A stretch of 64,000 bases of DNA from Halovivax asiaticus JCM 14624 (GCF_000337515.1 NZ_AOIQ01000023.1:2592-66591); one strand, 5' to 3'. Shown: positions 44,321 to 54,096, numbered from the stretch's first letter. The notes: a model not told the origin generated them from the sequence alone. Made by a program: numbers and translations.

Positions 44321-45454
44321 ATGGACCTTCGATCCCACCTCGACGCCGTCGGATTCGACCGGCTGTGGCCGCTCTCGACGAGCGGGGACGGAGATGCCAC
44401 AGCCGGCAACGGGACGAGCGGGGACGATGATGACGCAGCCGCCAACGAGACGAACGACCCAGCCCAGACGGACGGCGGCTCGACCGTCCACTCCGATCCC
44501 GGACCGCCGAGCGCGTCTGGCGGCGGACTCTCACGTCGGGTGAGCCGGCGACTGGGGATCGATCACGAGAAGGCGACCGCACTGGCCATCTTTCTGTTGC
44601 CCGGCATGACGCTGTTCGCGATCTTCTCGATCGGGCCGATCGCGTACTCGGCGGTCGGGAGCTTCTTCTCGTGGGACGCGTTCACCATCGGTGAATTCGT
44701 CGCGTTCGAAAACTGGGTCGAGACGTTTCGGGACCCACTGATCATCAACTGGGAGAATATGCGCGAGTTCCGGTTCCCGATGGGTGCCTTGCCGCAGAAC
44801 CTCCTCTGGGTCGTGATTCACGTCCCACTGAGCACGCTGCTGGGACTGGGCCTGGCGCTGCTGTTCGCCGATCTGAAGGGCCGGCGGATCCTCCGCTCGA
44901 TGATCTTTCTCGGCTTCACGACGCCCACGATCATCATCGGACTCATCATGCTGTTTATCTACGACCCACAGGCCGGGATCTTCAACGAACTCCTTCGCGT
45001 GATCGGCCTCGAGGCTCAGGTCAGAAACTGGACGCAATCGCCACAGGTCGCGATCTACGCCCTGATCGCCGGCGGCGTCTGGGTCCAGACCGGATTCTCG
45101 ATGCTGCTGTACAGTTCGGCGCTGGCCGCGGTCGATCCGTCGCTCATCGAGTCGGCGAAGATCGACGGGGCGGGCCGGATCAGGCGATTCCGCGACGTCA
45201 TCTGGCCCCAGGTCAGACCCGTCACCGCCGTGGTCGTGATAATGGGCATCATCTGGGTCCTCCGGATGTTCGACATCGTCTACGCGGCTGGCGGCTCCGC
45301 GGGCGGCCCGAATCACGTCTACTCCGTCCTCGGAATCGAGGTGTACCGCGCGGCGTTCGAACCACCGATACAGTACGGCAACGCGATGGTCGTGGCATTG
45401 GTCGAGTTGCTCATCGTTGCACCCCTGGCGCTGTACATCGCCCGCATGAGGTAA
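44321..45454 (+). CDS. ugpA: ABC transporter permease, UgpA/MalF type
   Basis: 377 residues with six membrane segments in the C-terminal ~290. A soluble acidic N-terminus of about 85 residues (GDGDATAGNGTSGDDDDAAA) precedes the first helix. The EAA loop that contacts the ATPase is ESAKIDGAGRIRRFRDVIWP, and the final helices read MVVALVELLIVAPLALYI. It lies nine bases after the ATPase gene and three before the second permease. Confidence 0.92.
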   Translation: MDLRSHLDAVGFDRLWPLSTSGDGDATAGNGTSGDDDDAAANETNDPAQTDGGSTVHSDPGPPSASGGGLSRRVSRRLGIDHEKATALAIFLLPGMTLFAIFSIGPIAYSAVGSFFSWDAFTIGEFVAFENWVETFRDPLIINWENMREFRFPMGALPQNLLWVVIHVPLSTLLGLGLALLFADLKGRRILRSMIFLGFTTPTIIIGLIMLFIYDPQAGIFNELLRVIGLEAQVRNWTQSPQVAIYALIAGGVWVQTGFSMLLYSSALAAVDPSLIESAKIDGAGRIRRFRDVIWPQVRPVTAVVVIMGIIWVLRMFDIVYAAGGSAGGPNHVYSVLGIEVYRAAFEPPIQYGNAMVVALVELLIVAPLALYIARMR

Positions 45455-45457
45455 CAG

Positions 45458-46531
45458 ATGACCGAAGACGACACCACCGACGACAGCATCGAGGATACCA
45501 CCGACGGCGGCATCGACGAACCCTCCGCCTCCGACACGAGCGACGATACCGACGGCGATGGCACCGGATCGGAGCCGGTCGCTCATCCCGACGGCGGTGC
45601 GTCGACTGCGGCCGGTGCCCGAGATCAGTACATTCCGGCCGCGGAGATTCCAGATAGCAGACCCGCGCGTGACCGCGACTGGGCGGCCTGGCTTCGCGAC
45701 CATGCGCCGTCGCTCCGGCGCACGCTGACCTACGTCGTCGCGATCGGGGTGGCAATCCTGTGGATCGTCCCGTTCATCGGGCTGTTTATGGCCTCGCTCC
45801 GCCCGCTCTCTGAGATTATCGGCGGCTGGTGGCAGCTGGAGGGGATGACGCTCACGCTCGAGAATTACCAGCGCGCGTGGGAGTACCAGACGGCGCCGCT
45901 CGGCCGGGCGCTGATCAACACGATGATCGTCACGGTTCCGGCCGTGCTGGTCGTGATGCTCCTCGGTGCGATGGCCGCGTATCCGTTCGCCCGGTTCGAG
46001 TTCCCGCTGAAGACGGTGATCTTCTTCGCGATCTTGCTGGTGATGGCTGCGCCGCCCGAACTGGTGGCGATGGGCAACTACAACACGCTTCGGAACACCG
46101 GGATGTTCGACACCTACATGGGGCTCATTCTGGTCCACATCGGCTGGGGTCTGGGCTGGGTCGTCCTCTTCCTGCGGAACTACCTGCTTGGTATCCCGGA
46201 GGAGTTAGAGGAGGCCGCCCGCATCGACGGCGCCTCTCGTTTCCAGATCTTCCGGACGATCATCCTGCCCCTGTCGGTCCCGGCGCTCGTCTCCGTCGCC
46301 GTCATCCAGTTCACCTGGGTCTGGAACGCCTTCTTCTTCCCGCTCGTCTTCATGCGCTCGCCCGATCTCTACCTCGCTCCCCAGGTACTCCCGCTGATGC
46401 GCGGCCGACTGCAGGTGGACTGGGGCCTCGTCGCCGCTGGATCCATCATGACGATGGTCGTCCCGATCGTCCTGTTCCTCCTGCTCGAACGGTACTACAC
46501 GCGCGGAATGGTGGCCGCGGTCGTCGACTGA
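45458..46531 (+). CDS. ugpE: ABC transporter permease, UgpE/MalG type
   Basis: 357 residues. About 80 residues of acidic low-complexity sequence (TEDDTTDDSIEDTTDGG) come before the first of six membrane segments (LTYVVAIGVAILWIVPFIGL). The EAA loop is EEAARIDGASRFQIFRTIIL. It ends VVAAVVD, and the codons for its last residues and stop (GTCGTCGACTGA) are echoed in the 22-bp repeats just downstream. Forms the channel with the UgpA-type protein. Confidence 0.92.
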   Translation: MTEDDTTDDSIEDTTDGGIDEPSASDTSDDTDGDGTGSEPVAHPDGGASTAAGARDQYIPAAEIPDSRPARDRDWAAWLRDHAPSLRRTLTYVVAIGVAILWIVPFIGLFMASLRPLSEIIGGWWQLEGMTLTLENYQRAWEYQTAPLGRALINTMIVTVPAVLVVMLLGAMAAYPFARFEFPLKTVIFFAILLVMAAPPELVAMGNYNTLRNTGMFDTYMGLILVHIGWGLGWVVLFLRNYLLGIPEELEEAARIDGASRFQIFRTIILPLSVPALVSVAVIQFTWVWNAFFFPLVFMRSPDLYLAPQVLPLMRGRLQVDWGLVAAGSIMTMVVPIVLFLLLERYYTRGMVAAVVD

Positions 46532-46567
46532 GGCCAATCAGAGATCGTCGACGGCGACCAGCTCGAC

Positions 46568-46655
46568 GTCGTCGACTGAGACAACCCACGATCGTCACTG
46601 GGATACCCCACGATCATCACTGGGACAGCCCGCGGTCGTCGACTGCGACGTACAC
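46568..46655. repeat. Four tandem 22-bp repeats downstream of the UgpE-type gene
   Basis: Units are 46568-46589, 46590-46611, 46612-46633 and 46634-46655 with consensus around GATCGTCACTGGGA followed by CCCAC. Unit 1 contains GTCGTCGACTGA, identical to the 3' end and stop codon of the permease gene at 46520-46531, and an imperfect further copy spans 46519-46540. The period is exactly the same as in the array at 905-970, and CACTGG-ATAC is shared between the two. Confidence 0.8.
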
Positions 46656-46730
46656 ACTGTCGGTTCCTCGGATGGTGGTCGATTCGTCGACCCGAACGGC
46701 CCCGTCGCTACCCCGGTCTTGCCCCCTCGC

Positions 46731-47030
46731 TCAAAACGGCACGTAGCCTGTTATCGTCGCGACTGCGGCGACGACGATGGTGATGAGATTCGCGACGAGA
46801 AAGGCCATCGACGAGCGCCAGGCGAACAGCAGAAACGTCGCGAGGGGGATCGTTGCGATCGCCGCTGGCCAGGCTCCCTGCAGTGCGAGAATCGTCAAGA
46901 ACCCCGTCGTGAACAGGAAGAGGACGTCGATGACGAGAGCGTTCGCGTTCCGGCGGCGGAGTTCTTCGACCGTAATCGCGAGTGTCGACGAGCGCGAGCG
47001 CCGGTCGCCGTCGGCGGCAGCGTCGCTCAT
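46731..47030 (-). CDS. Small membrane protein linked to the binding-protein gene
   Basis: 99 residues, two to three membrane segments (LVIDVLFLFTTGFLTILALQ, AAIATIPLATFLLFAW and SSMAFLVANLITIVVAAVAT). The ATG at 47030 overlaps the stop of the substrate-binding gene by four bases (ATGA), indicating translational coupling. A membrane partner of the importer or an unrelated passenger are both possible; no family is recognised. Confidence 0.65.
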   Translation of the reverse strand: MSDAAADGDRRSRSSTLAITVEELRRRNANALVIDVLFLFTTGFLTILALQGAWPAAIATIPLATFLLFAWRSSMAFLVANLITIVVAAVATITGYVPF

Positions 47031-48286
47031 CCGCCACCGCCGCCCGCGCTCTCCTGCTGGACCTCGGCGAGTGACTCGGCCATCGACGAGACGTCCTGGT
47101 CGGGATCGGCCCAGAGGCCGGTGAGCTGTGACCAGAACTCGGACTGGAAGGGGTCGCCGAGCGTGTCGTCGAGGTCGGGGACGAGATCGACCTCCTCCGC
47201 CTGCTGGGCGAGCGTCTGCATGACTTCCAGGCTATACGCGTCCGTCGGGACGTCCGTACTGGAGGCGATGAAGCCGCCCTGCTCGGCCCAGATCTGCTGG
47301 GCGTCGGGGCTGACGAACGCTTCGACGGCACTCGTCGCCTGATCGGCGTCGTCGACGTACGACGGGACGGTGAACCAGTTCTCCGCCGCGACCATCGACT
47401 CTGTCCCGGGCAGTCTGAACACGCCCAGATCCGAGGGCTCCTGGATGGCGTCGAAGCCGGTCGTGAACGATCCCTGGAAGTACAGCGGGATCTGGTTCTC
47501 CCAGAGGTACTCGAACTGAATCCCGAAGTCGCGCACCTCGCTGAAGTAGCCGTCCGCGATCAGTCCCTGGATCTCTTCTAAGGCGGTGACGACGCGGTCG
47601 TCGGTCATCGACGCCTCGCCGGCGATGAGGTCGCGCTGGAGTTGCGCGCCGTCTTCCTGGCGCAGGATGAACGCCTCGGTGACGTCAGAGAGTGGCCAAC
47701 CGGTGCCGTTGCCCGACGCCAGCGGTGCGTCGACGCCGTCGATTCCCTGGATCTCGTCGAGCAGGCTCATGAATTCGTCGTAGTCGCCCGGCTCTTCGAG
47801 GTCATTGTCGTCGAAGAACGACTGGCGATACCAGAACCCCGGTTTGAGGTCCATCTTGAAGGGTGCGCCGTACTGGTCGCCGTCGACGGTCACCTGTTGG
47901 GAGTCCGGAGCGAAGTTTCCGCCCTCCCAGACGCTGGTCACCGGCTCCAGGTGCCCCGATTGAGCGTCGGACTGCACTCGCGCCGGTGATGGCATCACGA
48001 CGATGTCGGCCGTCGCCACGCCGGCTTCGTAGTCCATCAGCGTCCCGGTGAGGATCGCCTCCGTATCGCGCGGGTCGTAGGCGATGTCGATGTCCAGCTC
48101 GTCCTGGACGTAGTCGACGACGTCGAGGAAACTCTCTTCTTCGCCACCGGTCCAGACGCCCGTTACGGTCAGATCACTGTCGCTACCGCCGCCTGGCCCT
48201 CCCTGACACCCAGCCAGGCCGACGATGCCGGCGCCGGTCGCAGCGAGGACCGTTCGTCGGTCGAAACGGTGTCGTGTCGCGTCCAT
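47027..48286 (-). CDS. ugpB: ABC transporter substrate-binding lipoprotein, UgpB/MalE type
   Basis: 419 residues from ATG 48286. The signal DRRTVLAATGAGIVGLAGCQ has twin arginine and lipobox Cys near residue 27, so it is Tat-exported and lipid-anchored. The body is a family 1 solute-binding protein: VTGVWTGGEEESFLDVVDYV, DIVVMPSPARVQ, YGAPFKMDLKPGFWYRQSFF and VPSYVDDADQATSAVEAFVS. It ends in a run of glycines. It delivers the solute to the convergently oriented ATPase/permease operon; the pocket does not reveal the ligand. Confidence 0.9.
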   Translation of the reverse strand: MDATRHRFDRRTVLAATGAGIVGLAGCQGGPGGGSDSDLTVTGVWTGGEEESFLDVVDYVQDELDIDIAYDPRDTEAILTGTLMDYEAGVATADIVVMPSPARVQSDAQSGHLEPVTSVWEGGNFAPDSQQVTVDGDQYGAPFKMDLKPGFWYRQSFFDDNDLEEPGDYDEFMSLLDEIQGIDGVDAPLASGNGTGWPLSDVTEAFILRQEDGAQLQRDLIAGEASMTDDRVVTALEEIQGLIADGYFSEVRDFGIQFEYLWENQIPLYFQGSFTTGFDAIQEPSDLGVFRLPGTESMVAAENWFTVPSYVDDADQATSAVEAFVSPDAQQIWAEQGGFIASSTDVPTDAYSLEVMQTLAQQAEEVDLVPDLDDTLGDPFQSEFWSQLTGLWADPDQDVSSMAESLAEVQQESAGGGGG

Positions 48287-48466
48287 GTGTAGCCCTGCCA
48301 CCGAGGACGGGGATATCAGTATCTCATGGTCTCGTGACTACTTCTGACTGACATTGTGACAGTCGTCCGTTCGGTGGCGTCGACTCCCGAACGGCGCTGC
48401 GCCCGCCGCCACGCCTGACGGGCCCGTACCTCAATCCTTTTATTTCCCGTCTTCCTTTGCCCCGAC

Positions 48467-49918
48467 ATGAGCGAAGACGAGGGCACGGAACCGACGGCTC
48501 GCGGGATCCGGCCGGACGACGAGCCCCCGGGGGACGAGTCGGCCCCGCCCGCCGCGTCCGAATCGGGGGGCACGGACGACGGATCGAGCGACGAACCGAC
48601 CGACATCGACGGAGACACCCACGCTGACGATACTGTCACCGCGGCGGATCCGAACGACCCAGCGGGTGCGCCCGCTCACGACCACGAGTCGGACGAAGCG
48701 ACAGACGAGTCGACGGGTGATCGATCGAGACAGGGTCCGGAGACCGCTGCGGAACTGCAGGCGCTCCTGGACGACGTCGCCGAGTACGACGAAGCCCTCT
48801 CACAGGAAGTCGCGAGCGTCGTCGACACCGCACGCGAGGTCAACGAGACGGTCGAACACCAGCGCACGGAACTCGCCGACCTCCGCGGGCGAAACGACGA
48901 ACAGGCGGAGACGATCGACGGCCTCCACGACGAACTCGGCGATAGCGCAGCGCGGATCGAGACGCTCGAAACGAAACTGGCCGAGCGCGACGACCGTATC
49001 GAGGAACTCGAAACCGAGCTCGCGGAGACGACCGACCGCGTCGACGAACTGGAAGAGGCGCTGAAACGCAAGCAAGCCGACTTCCAGAACTACAAGAAAC
49101 GGGCCAAAAAGCGCCAGGAGCAGCTCAAGACGAGGGCGACGGAGGATCTCGTCGGCCGACTCGTCGGCGTTCGGGACAATCTCAAGCGCGCACTCGACGA
49201 GGAGAGCGACGACGCCGGCTCCCTGCGCGAGGGCGTCGACATGACGCTGCGGGAGTTCGACCGCGTCCTGGCCGACGAGAACGTCGAGGAGATCGATCCC
49301 GAGCCGGGAAGCGAGGTCAACCCCCAGCGCCACGAGGTGATGGTCCAGATCGACAGCGATCAGCCCGAAGGGACGATCGCGGAGGTCTTCACGCCCGGCT
49401 ACGAAATGGGCGAGAAGGTCATCCAGTCCGCGCAGGTCACGGTTAGTAACGGTGCGCTCGCCGACGACGTGGACGCCGAAGCCGACGGAAAAGGCAGATC
49501 GGAGACCGACGAGGAACCGGATTCGGCTGACGACGGATCAAGCGACGGGGGCGACGAATCGATCGATGCGCCAGACGACGAAGCCGAAGCGACGGGTTCC
49601 CACGACGAGGCTGGCGCGTCGGACGCCGAAGACGCCGACGCTGATAATGCTGCCACAGGCGACGCTACGACGCAGGACGCCAAGCAGTCCGACGACGCTG
49701 CCGAAGCGGCGAGCGAATCGGGCGCTGACGACGTCAACGCGGCTGGCGAGGCGTCCACTGGCGCCGGTGAGGACGCGATCGAACTCGGCGGCGAAGTCGA
49801 TTCGAGCGACGACGCCGGTGCTCCCGACGAGGGCGACGGCGACACTGAAGAGGAGACGATCGAACTCGGCGGTGACGTTGCGGACGGAGACGAATCCACG
49901 ACCGACGACGCGGCGTAA
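48467..49918 (+). CDS. grpE: Nucleotide exchange factor GrpE with long acidic extensions
   Basis: 483 residues, about twice the usual length. Layout: an acidic N-terminus (residues 1-95), a long coiled coil (about 95-200, with ETLETKLAERDDRIEELETE), the conserved GrpE head with DFQNYKKRAKKRQEQLK and VNPQRHEVMVQID and YEMGEKVIQSAQVTVS (about 199-330), and a C-terminal acidic tail of about 155 residues. The tail repeats IELGGEVDSSDDAG and IELGGDVADGDES. GrpE promotes ADP release from DnaK. It lies 370 bp upstream of dnaK. The tail is unusual and is probably solvent-exposed. Confidence 0.92.
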   Translation: MSEDEGTEPTARGIRPDDEPPGDESAPPAASESGGTDDGSSDEPTDIDGDTHADDTVTAADPNDPAGAPAHDHESDEATDESTGDRSRQGPETAAELQALLDDVAEYDEALSQEVASVVDTAREVNETVEHQRTELADLRGRNDEQAETIDGLHDELGDSAARIETLETKLAERDDRIEELETELAETTDRVDELEEALKRKQADFQNYKKRAKKRQEQLKTRATEDLVGRLVGVRDNLKRALDEESDDAGSLREGVDMTLREFDRVLADENVEEIDPEPGSEVNPQRHEVMVQIDSDQPEGTIAEVFTPGYEMGEKVIQSAQVTVSNGALADDVDAEADGKGRSETDEEPDSADDGSSDGGDESIDAPDDEAEATGSHDEAGASDAEDADADNAATGDATTQDAKQSDDAAEAASESGADDVNAAGEASTGAGEDAIELGGEVDSSDDAGAPDEGDGDTEEETIELGGDVADGDESTTDDAA

Positions 49919-50288
49919 CTGTACGCCGGGGCGGCGCACCGGCCTGTCGGGGAGACGCTCTTCTTTTCTCGGTCGCAACCACTCTCGGCGAGCGGATACT
50001 GGTGGAGTAGTTCTTGCGTGTGATCGCTGTCAGATTGACTGTCAGCTCTCGTAGTCCTTTTTCAGTCCGGTCTGCCCGCCCGCCGGTGAGAAGTCTCTGC
50101 GTGGCACACAATCGCCCTTACGAAGAGGTCCTCGAGTGTCCGATGTCTGTCGTGCTGCCTTCTCGACTCGTTACAATCGGCCTGCCTGAGTGTGCTACTG
50201 CCCGCCAGCGCTGCTTCCTTCTATAATACCAAGTAAACTCGGTCTCGTCCACCAACATTTAAACCAAAGTGCGCACAAAGAGGAGGTG
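49919..50288. promoter_or_regulatory. Intergenic region with the dnaK promoter
   Basis: No gene is supported. Two TATA-like sites precede dnaK: TATAATACC (50222-50230) and CATTTAAACC (50256-50265). The second predicts a transcription start almost at the ATG. AGGAGGTGAT at 50281-50290 is a perfect 10-base complement to the 16S rRNA 3' end and overlaps the dnaK ATG at 50289. A T-rich CTTCTTTTCTC (about 49959-49970) may terminate grpE. Confidence 0.5.
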
Positions 50289-52214
50289 ATGACGAGCAAC
50301 AAGATTCTCGGGATCGACCTGGGGACGACAAACAGCGCGTTCGCGGTGATGGAAGGGGGCGACCCGGAGATCATCGTCAACGCAGAGGGCGACCGGACGA
50401 CGCCGTCGGTGGTCGCGTTCACGGACGACGACGAACGACTCGTCGGGAAACCGGCGAAGAACCAGGCGATCCAGAACCCCGAACACACGATCTCCTCGAT
50501 CAAGCGCCACATGGGCGAAGAGGACTACGCCGTCGACATCGACGACGAGGCGTACACGCCCGAGGAGATCTCCGCGATGACCCTCCAGAAGATCAAGCGC
50601 GACGCCGAGGAGTACCTCGGTGACGAGGTCGAGAAGGCGGTCATCACGGTCCCGGCGTACTTCTCCGACCGCCAGCGCCAGGCAACCAAGGACGCCGGCG
50701 AGATCGCCGGGTTCGAGGTCGAGCGCATCATCAACGAGCCGACCGCGGCGGCGATGGCCTACGGGCTAGACGACGAGTCCGACCAGACGGTGCTCGTCTA
50801 CGACCTCGGTGGCGGGACGTTCGACGTCTCCATCCTCGACCTCGGTGGCGGCGTCTACGAAGTCGTCGCGACCAACGGTGACAACGACCTCGGTGGTGAC
50901 GACTGGGACCACGCCATCATCGACTGGCTCGCCGACGACTTCGAGGACGATCACGGCATCGACCTGCGCGACGACCGCCAGGCCCTCCAGCGGCTCAAGG
51001 ACGCAGCCGAGGAGGCCAAGATCGAACTCTCCTCGCGCAAGGAGACCGAGATCAACCTGCCCTTCATCACGGCGACCGACGACGGTCCGATCCACCTGGA
51101 AGCGTCGCTCACGCGTGCGAAGTTCGAGTCGCTCACCGCGGACCTGATCGAGCGGACGGTCGAGCCGACCGAGCAAGCTCTCGAGGACGCCGGCTACGAC
51201 AAGGACGACATCGACGAGGTGCTGCTCGTCGGCGGGTCGACCCGGATGCCCCAGGTCGCAGATCAGGTCGAGGATCTCACCGGGAAGGAACCACAGAAGA
51301 ACGTCAACCCCGACGAGGCCGTCGGGCTGGGCGCGGCGATCCAGGGTGGCGTGCTCGGCGGCGAGGTCGACGACATCGTCCTGCTCGACGTGACGCCGCT
51401 CTCTCTCGGTATCGAGGTCAAGGGCGGGCTCTTCGAACGACTCATCGAGAAGAACACGACGATCCCGACCGAGGAGTCGAAGATCTTCACTACCGCGGCG
51501 GACAACCAGACATCCGTGCAGGTACGGGTCTTCCAGGGTGAGCGAGAGATCGCCGAGAAGAACGAACAGCTCGGCGAGTTCCACCTCACCGGTATCCCAC
51601 CGGCCCCGGCCGGCCAGCCGAAGATCGAGGTCGCGTTCTCCATCGACGAGAACGGGATCGTCAACGTGACCGCCGAAGACCAGGGAACTGGCGAATCCGA
51701 GGAGATCACGATCGAGGGCGGTGCGGGTCTCTCCGACGACGAGATCGACCGCATGCAGCGCGAGGCCGAAGAGCACGCCGAAGAGGACGAGCAGCGTCGT
51801 GAGCGGATCGAGGCTCGCAACGCCGCCGAGGCGACGATCCAGCGCGCCGAGACGCTATTAGAGGAGAACGACGAGGTCGACGACGACCTGCGCGACTCCA
51901 TCGAGGCCGCCGTCGACGATCTGGAGGAGACGATCGACGACACGGACGCCGACGCCGACGACATCGAAGCGGCGACCGAAGAGCTGAGCAAGGAACTCCA
52001 GGAGATCGGCAAGCAGATCTACCAGGAGGCCGCCGCCGGCGCCGAGGGCGCTGGGGCCGACATGGGTGGCGCCGCGGGTGGCGCGGCCGGTGCTGGCATG
52101 GGCGGTGGTCCCGGTCCGAACCCCGGCCCGGGCGGCGCTGCCGGTGACGGAACCGAAGAGGAGTACGTCGACGCCGACTTCGAAGAAGTCGACGACGAGG
52201 ACGAGGACGCCTAG
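50289..52214 (+). CDS. dnaK: Molecular chaperone DnaK (Hsp70)
   Basis: 641 residues. N-terminal ATPase signatures: [33 protein letters not shown], and [12 protein letters not shown]. The substrate-binding part carries [20 protein letters not shown] and [20 protein letters not shown]. The C-terminus is a Gly/Ala-rich linker and the acidic tail [14 protein letters not shown]. Works with GrpE and DnaJ encoded on either side. The ATG at 50289 gives the family N-terminus [12 protein letters not shown]; the longer frame upstream is non-conserved. Confidence 0.97.
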   Translation: MTSNKILGIDLGTTNSAFAVMEGGDPEIIVNAEGDRTTPSVVAFTDDDERLVGKPAKNQAIQNPEHTISSIKRHMGEEDYAVDIDDEAYTPEEISAMTLQKIKRDAEEYLGDEVEKAVITVPAYFSDRQRQATKDAGEIAGFEVERIINEPTAAAMAYGLDDESDQTVLVYDLGGGTFDVSILDLGGGVYEVVATNGDNDLGGDDWDHAIIDWLADDFEDDHGIDLRDDRQALQRLKDAAEEAKIELSSRKETEINLPFITATDDGPIHLEASLTRAKFESLTADLIERTVEPTEQALEDAGYDKDDIDEVLLVGGSTRMPQVADQVEDLTGKEPQKNVNPDEAVGLGAAIQGGVLGGEVDDIVLLDVTPLSLGIEVKGGLFERLIEKNTTIPTEESKIFTTAADNQTSVQVRVFQGEREIAEKNEQLGEFHLTGIPPAPAGQPKIEVAFSIDENGIVNVTAEDQGTGESEEITIEGGAGLSDDEIDRMQREAEEHAEEDEQRRERIEARNAAEATIQRAETLLEENDEVDDDLRDSIEAAVDDLEETIDDTDADADDIEAATEELSKELQEIGKQIYQEAAAGAEGAGADMGGAAGGAAGAGMGGGPGPNPGPGGAAGDGTEEEYVDADFEEVDDEDEDA

Positions 52215-52372
52215 GCGACACTGACGGCCCAGCTTCGACGAATAACTTGCATCGCGGCCGGTTCTGTCTCCGGCTGGCGACGCCCGCGACTCGCTCTTTG
52301 ATTGCCCGATGCGGTTCGTCCGACAGCCTTTCTCGTCGCGCCGACCGCGGTTTATCGACGGTTACGATCGAA

Positions 52373-52427
52373 CACCACGCGGTGTCCCCCGCGGGCGAAC
52401 CCGCCGTCCGCCGGCGGAGCGGCGGAC
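52373..52427. other. Three consecutive hairpins between dnaK and the PRC-type gene
   Basis: CACC-acgc-GGTG (52373-52384), GCGGG-CGAA-CCCGC (52391-52404) and GTCCGCCG-gcggag-CGGCGGAC (52406-52427) are all perfect stems. They lie about 160 bp after the dnaK stop, within the 370-bp gap 52215-52584, which holds no supported gene. A terminator, processing site or leader RNA for the next gene is possible. Confidence 0.45.
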
Positions 52428-52584
52428 GACGACCGAGTTACCGGTAACGCGCCCTTGATCGGTGGGCCCTCGAATCACCGCCGGTTCCGCCTCGAATCTC
52501 GGTTCGCCCGTCGCCGGAAATCCGGAACTATCGGTGAAACGATTCTCCGCGTTTAGGAGTCAGACGCCGGAACCGCCGAACGCT

Positions 52585-54096
52585 ATGAGTCGAGATTCGA
52601 CCGATGCTGACGAGCGGCGAATGTCCGCGGACCGAAAGACGATCCGCGGCTGGGCGGACGAACACCAGGCGATCCCGATCAGAGACGACGACCGATCGAC
52701 GGACGAGGCGCCGCGGTATCGAGTAGTCGGCGAGTCGACCGTCGGCGACTCGCACGAACGAGCCGACTGGGACGAATTCTTCGACCATCTGGACGAGGGC
52801 GACCAGGTCGTCGTCTACCGGGGTGCGGAGACGGACCAACCGTTCGAGGTGATCGACCGGACGGAGGCGATTACCCGGGGCGACCTCTCGGAGGCGGAGC
52901 TCGAAGAGCGCCTCATCGAGGGCGAGGTGGTGACGAGCGAGGTGCGGGAGACGACGGTGGTCGAGAGCGTGGTCGTCGAGGAGGCCACCATCGAGAGCGA
53001 ACTCGTCGACACCGACCTGATCGATCAGGAGGTACTCGACGCGGAACTCGTCTCCCGTGAGTGTACCGGCTGTCGCCTCGTCGGGGACGGGGAGCACGAA
53101 GCCAGCCACCGCGACTGGTTCGACGAGGGCCGGTACGTCGGGTCGCTCGATGCCCGAATGCCGGCCGACGGGACGACAGCGTCCGGGCAGACGGCTGGCG
53201 GGGGCGCAGGCACACTGGACCCGGACCACGAGCACGCGACGGAGATGGACGTCAACGAGGCCGGCACGCGTGGTGAGGGAATGGCAGACGACCCCACTCC
53301 GCAGATCGACCTCTCGAACGCGCCGTACGCCGCGGAGTTCGACGTCGAGGAGATGTGGTCGGTGACGCGTAGCTTCGTCGAGCGGTTCACGATCGAGAGC
53401 CGGGTCGCGGAGACCGACGTCGCCGGGACCGATACGGTGGAGGGTCGCGATATCGACGTCGAAGGACTCCACCGATCGATCGCGACGAGCGAGTTGCTCG
53501 ACGTCGACCTCTCCGCCGACGAGGTGCTGAGCCAGTGTGAAATCCAGACGGAGTTCGCCGAGGACGATCGCATCCGTACGCAGTTCGATCGCGAGCGCGT
53601 CGTCGAGGACGACGTGGTGGATCGAAAGCTGCTTCGGGCGGACGTGACCGGCGGCACCGTCGAATCGATGGAGGTCACGAGCAGTCGGGACGTCTCCACC
53701 GAGATAACCGACGAGGCCGTGTCGGGCGACTCCGGGACTTCGACCGGGCTGACCGGCGGCGAGTCGATCGACGCTGCTGATCGGGAATCGGGCGCGGTTG
53801 GCGGCGTCGAACCTGACGTCGGCCGGGTGACGCTCACGGACGACGAGGTCGGAAAGACCGTCGTCGACGCGACCGGCGAAGAGGTTGGGATGGTCGCGGC
53901 CGTCGAGGAGAACGGCGAGGTGATGCAGGTCGACGCGCACCCGGGTCTCACTGACCGGATCAAGGCCGCCCTCGAGTGGGGAGATGCAGGCGAGGACGAG
54001 TATCCGGTCGAGATCGAGCAGGTGGCACGCGTCACGGACGATCAAGTGCAGTTGAAGGGAACCGAGAAGTTGGACGGCTCCGAGCGGGCCGACTGA
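52585..54096 (+). CDS. DUF2382/PRC-barrel-type acidic protein between dnaK and dnaJ
   Basis: 503 residues from ATG 52585. The N-terminus reads ADRKTIRGWADEHQAIPIRD. The central 300 residues alternate short beta-like and helical pieces such as GEVVTSEVRETTVVESVVVE and SFVERFTIESRVAETDVAG, the style of DUF2382 proteins. Residues ~412-495 form a PRC-barrel-like unit (VTLTDDEVGKTVVDATGEEV, VMQVDAHPGLTDRIKAALEW). In bacteria PRC/DUF2382 proteins are stress-linked. It sits between two chaperone genes, 148 bp before dnaJ. The role is not known. Confidence 0.7.
   Translation: MSRDSTDADERRMSADRKTIRGWADEHQAIPIRDDDRSTDEAPRYRVVGESTVGDSHERADWDEFFDHLDEGDQVVVYRGAETDQPFEVIDRTEAITRGDLSEAELEERLIEGEVVTSEVRETTVVESVVVEEATIESELVDTDLIDQEVLDAELVSRECTGCRLVGDGEHEASHRDWFDEGRYVGSLDARMPADGTTASGQTAGGGAGTLDPDHEHATEMDVNEAGTRGEGMADDPTPQIDLSNAPYAAEFDVEEMWSVTRSFVERFTIESRVAETDVAGTDTVEGRDIDVEGLHRSIATSELLDVDLSADEVLSQCEIQTEFAEDDRIRTQFDRERVVEDDVVDRKLLRADVTGGTVESMEVTSSRDVSTEITDEAVSGDSGTSTGLTGGESIDAADRESGAVGGVEPDVGRVTLTDDEVGKTVVDATGEEVGMVAAVEENGEVMQVDAHPGLTDRIKAALEWGDAGEDEYPVEIEQVARVTDDQVQLKGTEKLDGSERAD

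Noticed and set aside
50190-50288. 33-residue N-terminal extension of DnaK
   Set aside because: It runs through both TATA-like boxes and is unlike any DnaK; the family start is at 50289.
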